Positions 26,252-34,151 of a stretch of 64,000 bases of DNA are shown piece after piece (the stretch's first letter is position 1; every line of letters begins with the position of its first letter). The position numbers and the translations under genes were made by a program. The stretch is from Kiritimatiellia bacterium. GTDB lineage: Bacteria > Verrucomicrobiota > Kiritimatiellia > UBA8416 > YA12-FULL-48-11. Location: NCBI GenBank assembly GCA_028716365.1, contig JAQUPZ010000012.1:62001-126000 (forward strand), in the 5' to 3' direction. The notes below the pieces were generated by a model. It was given only the letters and a program-made list of their open reading frames with translations. It searched no databases and was not told the origin of the DNA.

Positions 26252-27145
26252 CTATTTTCCCCAAGCCGGTTTGTCAGGAAGTAATAGCTCAAACTCTGCA
26301 ATCAGGGTTTCCTCGTATTTACCGCCGTATGTTCCTGAAAGAAATTTGTCATAGGCCTCTTTGTAAAACCGTTCCCAGGAAGCCGTTTCATGTGCCGGGT
26401 TGATAGGATAGAAGTGGGCGTTGTTTTCCGTAGCTGCTTTCATATCACCGGGAGCATCGCCGATCATCAGAATTTTGTCGGGATTATACTTGTCTTTTGT
26501 GGCAAGGGCGATGTGCTCTGTTTTCGTTCCAAGTTCCTGTCCGGCGATAACGCATGGATATTTCATCAGGTTGTTCTCTTTCCATTCGCGTACAAGGGCC
26601 TCAGTGGGTGTTTGTGAGACGCAGATCATATCTGAATTCTTCACGATTTTATCAAAACTCTCGCGAACCCATTTGAATGGCGGAATATTTTTCACGGTCT
26701 GCTTGATGCATTTGTTGATATTGTTGCTCCATTTTAGAATGGATTTCAACTCACTGTCACCGGTTTCCCTTATGTTTTTTTCCAGTTCGGGGTTGCCGAG
26801 GGCAACGCCTGATGCCATGAATTTTTTCATAGACTTCAATTTCGGGATTCTAACGCCTGAATCGATGATTTCCTTTCGCTCGCGCAGGAGGTCGAACATC
26901 TTATCCAGTGCAATAAAACGGTTGGTACCCCGCCATTTTGAATAGAGGTTGACGAATTCAGCGGTTTCTCTGATATACTTCTCCACCGGCTCCAATTTCC
27001 AGTGTGATATAATAAGGGTATGGAAACATGTTTTCTGTTTGATTTCCATTGTGTCAAAAACACACCCATCAGAATCAACACCGACAAATGATGAATGCCG
27101 TGCAGTAAGATTAATCAGATCGTCTTTTGCGTAAGTGCGTACCAT
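26252..27145 (-). CDS. HAD-superfamily phosphatase-like hydrolase
   Basis: A 297-residue HAD-type hydrolase. Motif I is FVGVDSDGCVF with the D-x-D pair; motif IV is LMIGDAPGDMKAA; a large helical cap lies between. ATG at 27145 is chosen because AGGAGC lies upstream; a non-ATG extension to 27217 is unlikely. The substrate is unknown; PgmB/Gph-like activity on a phosphorylated sugar or nucleotide is possible. Co-transcribed with the adenosyltransferase gene, whose start touches its stop. Confidence 0.8.
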   Translation of the reverse strand: MVRTYAKDDLINLTARHSSFVGVDSDGCVFDTMEIKQKTCFHTLIISHWKLEPVEKYIRETAEFVNLYSKWRGTNRFIALDKMFDLLRERKEIIDSGVRIPKLKSMKKFMASGVALGNPELEKNIRETGDSELKSILKWSNNINKCIKQTVKNIPPFKWVRESFDKIVKNSDMICVSQTPTEALVREWKENNLMKYPCVIAGQELGTKTEHIALATKDKYNPDKILMIGDAPGDMKAATENNAHFYPINPAHETASWERFYKEAYDKFLSGTYGGKYEETLIAEFELLLPDKPAWGK

Positions 27146-27271
27146 AAGACTGACAGCTCCTGTTTGATTTGCGGGAGTTATAGACTGTTTTGTAAATTGA
27201 ATCAACCGGATTGACAAGCTGTTTTCTATGCTGTGTAATGAAGTAATGATTGCAAACGAGAGGAGGCCCTT

Positions 27272-27718
27272 ATGCTGCTTGACAACCTGACTGATGAGGA
27301 ACAGGCGCTTGTGGCGGAAATCTGTCGAATCAGAGAATGTAAATGTGATGACAGTGTCGTATCAGAAGGGGATCGGGGCGGTTCCATTCTGTTTATACGA
27401 AAAGGCCGGGCTGAAGTACGTAAGTCACTCGGCAAGAACAATCATAAGTTTCTCAGGGAACTGCATGCGGGAGAATTTTTTGGAGAAATGTGTTTTCTCA
27501 ACAATGTGCCACGTTCGGCCAGTGTAGTTGCGCTTGAAGATTGCGAGATACTTGAATTGAATGGCGCCGATTTTGACAAGCTGGTCCGGAAGTATCCCGA
27601 AATCGGGCTCAAGGTCTACAAGAATATTGCCAGTGAACTGGTTGACAGGTTGAGAAGAAACAATGAAGAACTGAAGAAAGCAGTGTTGTGGGCTATAGAG
27701 GGAACAGATCCGCGTTAG
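27272..27718 (+). CDS. Cyclic-nucleotide-binding domain protein
   Basis: A 148-residue protein that is essentially one cNMP-binding domain. The phosphate-binding cassette FFGEMCFLNNVPRSASVVAL has the Glu and Arg needed to bind the ribose and cyclic phosphate. There is no helix-turn-helix after the domain, so it is not a CRP-type DNA-binding regulator; it may regulate a partner. GAGGAGG precedes the ATG. It is 33 bp before the DUF1015 gene. Confidence 0.85.
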   Translation: MLLDNLTDEEQALVAEICRIRECKCDDSVVSEGDRGGSILFIRKGRAEVRKSLGKNNHKFLRELHAGEFFGEMCFLNNVPRSASVVALEDCEILELNGADFDKLVRKYPEIGLKVYKNIASELVDRLRRNNEELKKAVLWAIEGTDPR

Positions 27719-27751
27719 GTTGGTCATTATGGTGAGAATCAGGAGGCAGAA

Positions 27752-28972
27752 TTGAAGATAAAAGCTTTTGCAGCATTACGTCCGCCGGTTGAGATTGTAA
27801 ATTTGGTTGCATCTGTTCCTTATGATACGGTTGATACCGAAGAAGCGAGAGCGCTTGCGGATGGCAATCCCTGCAGTCTTTTGCGTATTTCACGTCCAGA
27901 GATTGATTTTCCAAAAGGCACTGATATGTATGCCAAGCATGTTTATGAAAGGGCTGTGGAAAATTTCTCCAAATTTCAGGAAGAGAATATCCTGATTCGT
28001 GAGCAAAAACCATATGTGTATGTTTATCGTCAGAAGATGGGCGATCATATCCAGCGCGGCATTGTAACCTGCTGTCATATTGATGATTATGCAAATAACG
28101 TGATCCGGAAGCATGAAAAGACAAGGCAGGACAAGGAGGATGACCGGACCCGTCATGTAAAAATGTTAAAGGCAAACACGGGGCCGGTTTTTCTGGCCTA
28201 TCGGGATGTTCCTGCCATAGACGAGATTGTGGCCCTGGCTGAAAAGCAGAAACCACTTTATGATTTAGTTGCATCCGATGGAATTTCTCACACGGTATGG
28301 CGTGTCGAATCAGGCAGCGATAAACTGATTGCAGAGTTTGGTAAAGTGCCAGTGTGTTATATAGCCGATGGACATCATAGAGCTGCGGCTGCAGCGCGCG
28401 CAGGCATGGAAATGAGGAAAGCAAATCATACTCATAATGGCATGGAAGAATACAACTGGTTTCTTGCAGTCCTTTTTCCTGCAGGTCAGCTCAGGATATT
28501 GCCATATAACAGGATTGTTGCCGATCTTAACGGAATGACGGAAAGTAATTTTCTGGATGCGATAAAAAAGAGATTTAAAGTATCATCAAGTGCGCCGGCA
28601 AATCCACCTGCTGCTTGCAGTGTGAGCATGTATCTTGGCAAGAAATGGTATGGTTTGTCATGGGAGGCTTCGAGAACGAATGATCCAGTGTCGGCGCTTG
28701 ATGTCAGTTATTTACAGAACAATCTGCTTGATCCTCTGCTTGGTATTAAAGACCCGAGGACCGACAAAAGAATCGAATTTGTAGGTGGTATTAGAGGAAC
28801 CGGTGAACTGGTCAAACGGGTAGATTCAGGTAAAGGGGTAGTTGCTTTCTCTATGTATCCAGTGACTGTTGATCAGATGATGGCGATCGCGGATGCGGGT
28901 TCAGTAATGCCGCCCAAAAGTACATGGTTCGAGCCCAAGTTGAGGTCAGGCCTTTTGATACATACATTATAG
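27752..28972 (+). CDS. DUF1015 family protein
   Basis: A 406-residue member of the DUF1015 family, recognised by the start IKAFAALRPP and by VPYDTVDTEEARALA, CYIADGHHRAAAA and EEYNWFLAVLFPAGQLRILPYN. The family is widespread in bacteria, with an ADP/ATP-binding or kinase-like role suggested but no settled function. The start is TTG at 27752 with AGGAGG correctly spaced. A plausible operon with the cNMP-binding gene 33 bp upstream. Confidence 0.88.
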   Translation: MKIKAFAALRPPVEIVNLVASVPYDTVDTEEARALADGNPCSLLRISRPEIDFPKGTDMYAKHVYERAVENFSKFQEENILIREQKPYVYVYRQKMGDHIQRGIVTCCHIDDYANNVIRKHEKTRQDKEDDRTRHVKMLKANTGPVFLAYRDVPAIDEIVALAEKQKPLYDLVASDGISHTVWRVESGSDKLIAEFGKVPVCYIADGHHRAAAAARAGMEMRKANHTHNGMEEYNWFLAVLFPAGQLRILPYNRIVADLNGMTESNFLDAIKKRFKVSSSAPANPPAACSVSMYLGKKWYGLSWEASRTNDPVSALDVSYLQNNLLDPLLGIKDPRTDKRIEFVGGIRGTGELVKRVDSGKGVVAFSMYPVTVDQMMAIADAGSVMPPKSTWFEPKLRSGLLIHTL

Positions 28973-28992
28973 CAATGGCAGGTCGTGTATCC

Positions 28993-29077
28993 CCTCACTC
29001 CAACCGAGAGGACAAAGGTGAGGATATAATTGATTGTTAAGCCTGTCATTCCGATCCTCTCTTCCAGGAGCGGATCG
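28993..29077. repeat. Two inverted repeats ahead of uvrC
   Basis: CCTCAC at 28993-28998 pairs with GTGAGG at 29018-29023, and CGATCC at 29052-29057 pairs with GGATCG at 29072-29077. They fill most of the 139-bp gap between the DUF1015 gene and uvrC. The first resembles the imperfect intergenic repeats with CCCTCAC/GTGAGG arms found in many genomes; no T-run marks a terminator. Confidence 0.3.
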
Positions 29078-29111
29078 TGGTTTAGCTGTATGTGTGATCG
29101 AGGTGGAAATA

Positions 29112-30578
29112 ATGAATCTGCCGTTAAATCTCAGGGAAAAACTTCGCAATCTTCCAGACGAACCCGGCTGCTACATGATGCGGGATCGCCGTGGCCGGAT
29201 CATTTATGTCGGCAAAGCTGTATCCCTGCGTAAAAGGATCCAATCATATTTCCGCCTGGCAACTTTTCGAAGAGGTGACCCGAAACTTCGCGGTTTGGTG
29301 AAAAGTGTTCATGATCTGGATTTCATTGTTGTCCGGAACGAGGCCGAGGCCGTTTTAACCGAAGGACGACTAATCAAGGAGTATCGTCCCCGTTATAATG
29401 TGAGTTTCAAGGATGACAAAAGATTCATTCTGCTCAGGGCCGAAACCGGTCTGCAATTTCCGCGATTCAACCTGTGCCGTATCAGACGTGATGACGGTTG
29501 TATTTATTTTGGACCTTATGTTTCTTCACAGGCTGCAAGGGCAACACTGGATTTTATCGAGAAGAAATTCGGGCTCAGGAAATGCAGTCCGCTTTTTCCT
29601 GATGACAAAACCTATGAACACTGTATTAACGACATAGTCCGTTACTGTTCGGCACCTTGCGTGGGTAAAATAACGCAACAGGAATATTTTCGGCAATTTG
29701 GAGAGGCCTGTGCTTTTCTGCGCGGTGAGCGTCTCATGTATTTGAGTGAGTTGAAAGAAGGTATGGACAAAGCATCAGAGAATATGGAATTTGAAAAGGC
29801 CGCAGCAATTCGTGATACATTGCAGATGCTTCGGACTGTGATAAAACAAAGAGCAAGGATTGCGTCCACACCTGTGATAAAAAAAGAAGAAGGAAGAATT
29901 GGTGTTGAAGAATTACGGAAAATTCTTCGACTGAAGAAAGTACCAGATGTAATAGAAGCTTTTGATATTTCCAACATATCAGGAACTTACGCGGTTGCGA
30001 GCATGGTTTGTTCTGAGCGTGGAATTGCATGTCGTAACAGGTACAGACGTTTTAAGATCAAAACTGTTGATGGAATTGATGATTCTGCGATGATGGCTGA
30101 AGTAATCGCCCGCAGATTCAGCAGATTGCTCGCCGAGCGGAAGATATTACCGGACTTGGTGCTGGTTGATGGTGGAATAGCTCAAATGCGTGCCGCACGT
30201 GGCGAATTGGATAAATTGGGACTAAATAACCTGCCTGTTTCCGGTCTTGCGAAGAGAAACGAAGAAATATATCCAGATGGTAAAAATATACCTGTTCTTT
30301 TACCGGACAATTCGCCGGCGTTGAAAGTTTTGCAGAGATTGAGAGATGAGGCTCATCGTTTTGCGCTGACATATCATCAGCAATTACGAAACCGCTGTAT
30401 TCGCGAGTCAGCCCTGGATGATGTTCCGGGTATAGGAAAGAAAAAAAAGAAAGCGTTATTGGGGAAATTCGGATCAGTACGTAGAATTATGAATGCGACA
30501 GAGGATCAGATTGCCTCTGTACCTGGAATAGGGTATGAATTAGCGCGAGCAATCAAGGGTATGCTTGGCAGGGTTTGA
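29112..30578 (+). CDS. uvrC: Excinuclease ABC subunit UvrC, short form
   Basis: A 488-residue nucleotide-excision-repair nuclease subunit. GIY-YIG region: GRIIYVGKAVSLRKRIQSYF, then EAVLTEGRLIKEYRPRYNV. A Cys-rich segment follows (LRKCSPLF to YCSAPCVG), a UVR helix pair (SENMEFEKAAAIRDTL), an RNase-H-like nuclease core (AFDISNISGTYAVASMV to LVLVDGGIAQMRAA) and a helix-hairpin-helix end (VPGIGKKKKKALL, VPGIGYELARAIKG). E. coli UvrC has 610 residues; here about 100-110 residues usually lying between the UVR helices and the nuclease core are missing. ATG at 29112 matches the family N-terminus. Confidence 0.9.
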   Translation: MNLPLNLREKLRNLPDEPGCYMMRDRRGRIIYVGKAVSLRKRIQSYFRLATFRRGDPKLRGLVKSVHDLDFIVVRNEAEAVLTEGRLIKEYRPRYNVSFKDDKRFILLRAETGLQFPRFNLCRIRRDDGCIYFGPYVSSQAARATLDFIEKKFGLRKCSPLFPDDKTYEHCINDIVRYCSAPCVGKITQQEYFRQFGEACAFLRGERLMYLSELKEGMDKASENMEFEKAAAIRDTLQMLRTVIKQRARIASTPVIKKEEGRIGVEELRKILRLKKVPDVIEAFDISNISGTYAVASMVCSERGIACRNRYRRFKIKTVDGIDDSAMMAEVIARRFSRLLAERKILPDLVLVDGGIAQMRAARGELDKLGLNNLPVSGLAKRNEEIYPDGKNIPVLLPDNSPALKVLQRLRDEAHRFALTYHQQLRNRCIRESALDDVPGIGKKKKKALLGKFGSVRRIMNATEDQIASVPGIGYELARAIKGMLGRV

Positions 30579-30614
30579 AGTCCGGGAACAGGTAGTAAAC
30601 AGGAAAATATTACT

Positions 30615-31586
30615 GTGAGAATACTGGTAATAAAGTTGAGTTCGCTGGGGGATCTTTTCCATGCTCTGCCGGCGGTCCATAGTCTGAAAGTTGGTCTTGG
30701 TGCTGAAGTCGACTGGGTGGTGCATCGGGAGTATGTGGATCTTGTCCGGTGTTTTAACGATGTGAGCCGGGTGATTCCTTTTTATCGTGACAGTTTTTTT
30801 ACAAATATACAAAAGTTTCTCAAAGAACTCAGGGGAAACAGATACGATTATATTATTGATTTTCAGGGGCTTTTGAAAAGTGCCCTTGTTGTAGGTTTGG
30901 CACGTGGAAAGACCAGAATAGGCCCATCATTTCACAGGGAAGGTACCGGGTTATTTTATTCTGTAATTGCCGGAAAACGCGACAAAACGCGGCATGCAGT
31001 TGAAGAGTGCATGGATGTAGTGCGTCTGCTTGGCGTAAAAGAATTGAAGGAGTTTCCTGTCCGATTTCCTGAAAAGAAATTGACTGAAAAAAGGCCGAGA
31101 GTTGCAATTCTTCCTGTTTCGAGATGGTCCAGTAAAAACTGGCCGACCAAATGTTTCATAGAGGTTATAAGGCGACTTCAGTGTATAAATGATGCCAGTT
31201 TTTTCCTGATGGGTGGTCCTGATGATATTGATGTCTGTGAAGAAATTGTAAAAGCAGTTAAAGTCCGGATCACCAATATGGCGGGTAAATGCAGTATTGT
31301 TGAGACAGGCGGTCTTCTAAAGGAAATGGATCTGCTTGTGGCAAATGATTCCGGGCCGGTTCATATGGCTGTAGCGGTGGGGACGCCAGCGCTTGTTATT
31401 TTTGGTCCCACTGATCCGGCAAGAACCGGTCCATACGGTCCACCACACCGGGTGGTAAGAACATTGCTTGATTGTCAGCCATGTTTTTCGAGGACGTGCC
31501 GGCGCGAAGGCATTCCATGTCTTTCCGGTGTCACACCTGAGAAAGTTGGAGAGGTTGCGTTTGAGATGTTGAAGTCCAGGCGTTAA
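30615..31586 (+). CDS. Heptosyltransferase-like glycosyltransferase (GT9)
   Basis: A 323-residue GT9 enzyme of the WaaC/RfaF type, expected to add heptose to LPS inner core at the cytoplasmic face. It begins with RILVIKLSSLGDLFHALPAV, has the nucleotide-binding LPVSRWSSKNWPTKC segment and the donor-site motif NDSGPVHMAVAVGTPALVIF. GTG at 30615 is the start, with no good ATG nearby. Its C-terminal Cys cluster (LLDCQPCFSRTCRREGIPC) is typical of the family. It indicates an LPS-type outer membrane. It converges with the next minus-strand beta-barrel gene. Confidence 0.85.
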   Translation: MRILVIKLSSLGDLFHALPAVHSLKVGLGAEVDWVVHREYVDLVRCFNDVSRVIPFYRDSFFTNIQKFLKELRGNRYDYIIDFQGLLKSALVVGLARGKTRIGPSFHREGTGLFYSVIAGKRDKTRHAVEECMDVVRLLGVKELKEFPVRFPEKKLTEKRPRVAILPVSRWSSKNWPTKCFIEVIRRLQCINDASFFLMGGPDDIDVCEEIVKAVKVRITNMAGKCSIVETGGLLKEMDLLVANDSGPVHMAVAVGTPALVIFGPTDPARTGPYGPPHRVVRTLLDCQPCFSRTCRREGIPCLSGVTPEKVGEVAFEMLKSRR

Positions 31587-31607
31587 TCCTGTTTTTCTTC
31601 AAAGATG

Positions 31608-32600
31608 TTAAAACTTACAACCAATGGAAACTGAAAACATCGTTGAATTGTGCTGAATACCGGCTGTGTTCGAATATGACTGTGTTTCTCCATTTGGATC
31701 CGTGAGTTCCATATCGCCGTTAATTTCGGGGATTGACTGGTAATCAATCGCCCCAGAGACAAATAATTGATCAGAGATATGGTATGTTGTGTTTATACCC
31801 ATTGCTATATAATCACCGCTGGAAAACTTTTCCGTAAAGTGAATACCTCGCAAAACGTGGAAGTCATTATCTTCAGCACTGACAGCGGAACTATAAAGCA
31901 GATATACCCCAATGTTCACCGGGCCCAGGGGACCATTTGCGCTTATTCCGAGATATGGCACCGTGAAGGTTTGATCGTAATTTATGACATTTTGTCCTTC
32001 GAACGATCCGGTGGTATCACGAAAACTTAAGGAAGAGTAGACGTAATCCTGTCCGGAATCTTCCCATTCCCATGAATCCTGCTTGAAACCAATAATGCCG
32101 CGGAAAACGATATCTTGCCAATTGAACATGATAATCGAGGCGTTAAGATCAAACACTGTAGCTTCAGTTACCTTTACGTCACTGAAAGATCGATCGGTCC
32201 AATCATTAGGACTTGGAGCGTTTGGGGTGTCGAGTACCCAGTCGTAATCCACCATGTTCCCATTTCCCTCATTGACGGCGGTCCATATTCCAAGGTTGAC
32301 ATTGAACCAGTTACAGATGTTTGCGGATACGACCCCACCAATCATATACAGACTCTTTAAATCCCATATTAATTCGCTTGCTTTGCGTCTTCTTCCGGAT
32401 TCGAAGTCATAAACCAACTCACGTGCCTCACCGTTGAGGAGGCCGACAGAACCTCGCAGATTGATTGCCAAGTTTGTTCCTGCTCCTATTTGGATCTCCG
32501 GCCCATCTGAAGCATGCATTGCAATACAAACGTGTGGTTGGATAAAGAGAAGTACTACTGCAATAACGGCTGGCAGATAAACAAACGGATTTTTTCTCAT
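31608..32600 (-). CDS. Outer-membrane beta-barrel protein, unknown function
   Basis: A 330-residue exported protein with a signal peptide (MRKNPFVYLPAVIAVVLLFI, cleavage near IAMHA). Alternating hydrophobic-polar strands (NLAINLRGSVGLLNG, WFNVNLGIWTAV, LGPVNIGVYLLYS) end in SVSIGCKF with a terminal Phe, the usual BAM-recognition signature. No family recognised. It lies between the GT9 gene and an isochorismatase-like gene on the minus strand. Confidence 0.65.
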   Translation of the reverse strand: MRKNPFVYLPAVIAVVLLFIQPHVCIAMHASDGPEIQIGAGTNLAINLRGSVGLLNGEARELVYDFESGRRRKASELIWDLKSLYMIGGVVSANICNWFNVNLGIWTAVNEGNGNMVDYDWVLDTPNAPSPNDWTDRSFSDVKVTEATVFDLNASIIMFNWQDIVFRGIIGFKQDSWEWEDSGQDYVYSSLSFRDTTGSFEGQNVINYDQTFTVPYLGISANGPLGPVNIGVYLLYSSAVSAEDNDFHVLRGIHFTEKFSSGDYIAMGINTTYHISDQLFVSGAIDYQSIPEINGDMELTDPNGETQSYSNTAGIQHNSTMFSVSIGCKF

Positions 32601-32695
32601 AATGTCCTTTTTGTTTGTGACATACTTGAAACTTCGGGATTGATGTATTCAGTTTTTCTTAACGTATCAAACAGATTTACTTAGATTATTTTCGA

Positions 32696-33232
32696 TTACC
32701 TGACAATCTTCAGGATTTCCCTGAAAGCCGGGTGTTCCGCTGTTTTAATCATTTCAAAAAGGGCTGATTCTACACTTGTTATTTTACCACCGGCAACCTT
32801 GATTCTTTCCAGGCCTATTTGTTTGTTTGAAAATGTCCGGGATGAAACAGCGTCGGCGACAACATAAGATTCGTAACCATTAGCCAGAAGATCAACGGCA
32901 GTTTGATAAACGCATACATGGGTTTCAATGCCGGCAATCAGGACTTGTTTTCTACCCGTTGCATTGAGCCTGGTCATAAATAAAGGTTCTCCGCAACAAC
33001 TGAAACTTTTTTTGCTTATAGGTTGTTCTGTTGAAAGCAGTTCGCGGACTTCCTGTATTGTAGGTCCCATTTTTTCGGGTATTTGTTCCATCCAGATTAT
33101 CGGCACGGAAAGGGAACGTACTCCCTTGATGATTTTGCGGAGATTTTGATAAAGCAGATCTTTTTCGTACATCATTTCTGCAAGTTTTCCTTGAATATCA
33201 ACAAGGACAAGAACTGTTTTATCTAACTGCAT
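32696..33232 (-). CDS. Isochorismatase-like hydrolase
   Basis: A 178-residue cysteine hydrolase. Catalytic residues fit the family: Asp in VLVDIQGKL and Cys in LIAGIETHVCVYQTA. Members hydrolyse nicotinamide, isochorismate or related amides; the specificity is not clear here, and YcaC-like or nicotinamidase-like roles are both possible. ATG at 33232 is chosen because GGGGA lies 8 bp before it. Confidence 0.85.
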   Translation of the reverse strand: MQLDKTVLVLVDIQGKLAEMMYEKDLLYQNLRKIIKGVRSLSVPIIWMEQIPEKMGPTIQEVRELLSTEQPISKKSFSCCGEPLFMTRLNATGRKQVLIAGIETHVCVYQTAVDLLANGYESYVVADAVSSRTFSNKQIGLERIKVAGGKITSVESALFEMIKTAEHPAFREILKIVR

Positions 33233-33330
33233 TATAAATGTCCCCAAGAGTCTATCCACACTGTAATAAGTTTAAACCCTACCAGATATGGAAACATTTT
33301 TCTACTGAAAAGCCATGAATACACGATCTT

Positions 33331-33762
33331 CTAATTGTAACGGATTTTTTCCCAGGATCTTACTTTCCCGGTTACCATCTTGAAAAGGGGGTGGGCTGTC
33401 GGTCTGGATTCTTGATTTACAGTAAGTTTCCCCTGACGTTTCAATAGTTTACGTTTAAGATGTTCCCATTCATAAAAAAGTTGGCCATAAGTTTCAGATA
33501 TCTTTGTTCTCGTCCGTACAGGTAGAATTTTCGCTTTTTCAAACCGGTAACCACGTTTTGTTGCTTCGGAATATACCTGTTCCAGATAGGTGGCAATTGC
33601 GGCTACAGGTGTTTTATGGTTTCTGAATCTTTCGAGTTGCGGGTGATGTCTGTATCCTTGTGTTTTACCAAGAAGTACTTTTTGTGCAAGTAGTCCTTCG
33701 CGCCATAAGGCGAGAAGTCCCTGGCGATCAAGGTATTTCGGGTGTATTGTCCAGATGCGCAT
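33331..33762 (-). CDS. Pyrimidine-dimer DNA glycosylase-like protein
   Basis: A 143-residue protein with the start MRIWTIHPKYLDRQGLLALW that marks the small Pyr_excise family (endonuclease V-like), and the PVAAIATYLEQVYSEATKRGY helix. Such enzymes cut the glycosidic bond at UV-induced pyrimidine dimers. The mid-chain Arg/Lys/Tyr content (RTRTKISETYGQLFYEWEHL) fits. It lies close to trxA on the same strand. Confidence 0.7.
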   Translation of the reverse strand: MRIWTIHPKYLDRQGLLALWREGLLAQKVLLGKTQGYRHHPQLERFRNHKTPVAAIATYLEQVYSEATKRGYRFEKAKILPVRTRTKISETYGQLFYEWEHLKRKLLKRQGKLTVNQESRPTAHPLFKMVTGKVRSWEKIRYN

Positions 33763-33809
33763 GAATTTGAGAAGATAACGGCTGGTTATTAACTATTTAC
33801 AACAGTGAG

Positions 33810-34139
33810 TTATACAAGATAACTTGCCAGCTTGTTTTTTAAAGCGGCTTTATTCATTGCGCCGACCATCTGCTGTTGTACTACACCATCTTTGAAGAGA
33901 AGCAGAGTAGGAATGGAGCGTATGCCAAAATCACCGGCAATCTGATGGTTGTTATCAACATTAACCTTTACGATTTTAAGTTTATCTGTTGTCTCGCCTG
34001 CAAGTTCTTCAAGAATGGGTGCTATTGCCCGGCAGGGACCACACCATTCAGCCCAGAAATCAACAAGAACAGGAATTTTTGAGTCCAAAACTTCATTTTG
34101 CCAGTTTTCGCCTGTAATTTGTATTATATTTGCTGACAT
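33810..34139 (-). CDS. trxA: Thioredoxin
   Basis: A 109-residue cytoplasmic dithiol oxidoreductase of standard length. The active site is WAEWCGPCRAIAP, the cis-Pro is in IRSIPTLLLFK and the buried Asp in VLVDFWAEW is present. AAAGGAGC precedes the ATG. It lies 12 bp downstream of the proline-rich gene on the same strand and is probably co-transcribed with it. Confidence 0.96.
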   Translation of the reverse strand: MSANIIQITGENWQNEVLDSKIPVLVDFWAEWCGPCRAIAPILEELAGETTDKLKIVKVNVDNNHQIAGDFGIRSIPTLLLFKDGVVQQQMVGAMNKAALKNKLASYLV

Positions 34140-34151
34140 GAAAATGCTCCT

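Noticed and set aside
28993..29023. CRISPR-like repeat
   Set aside because: Only one pair of arms is present, with no repeat-spacer array.
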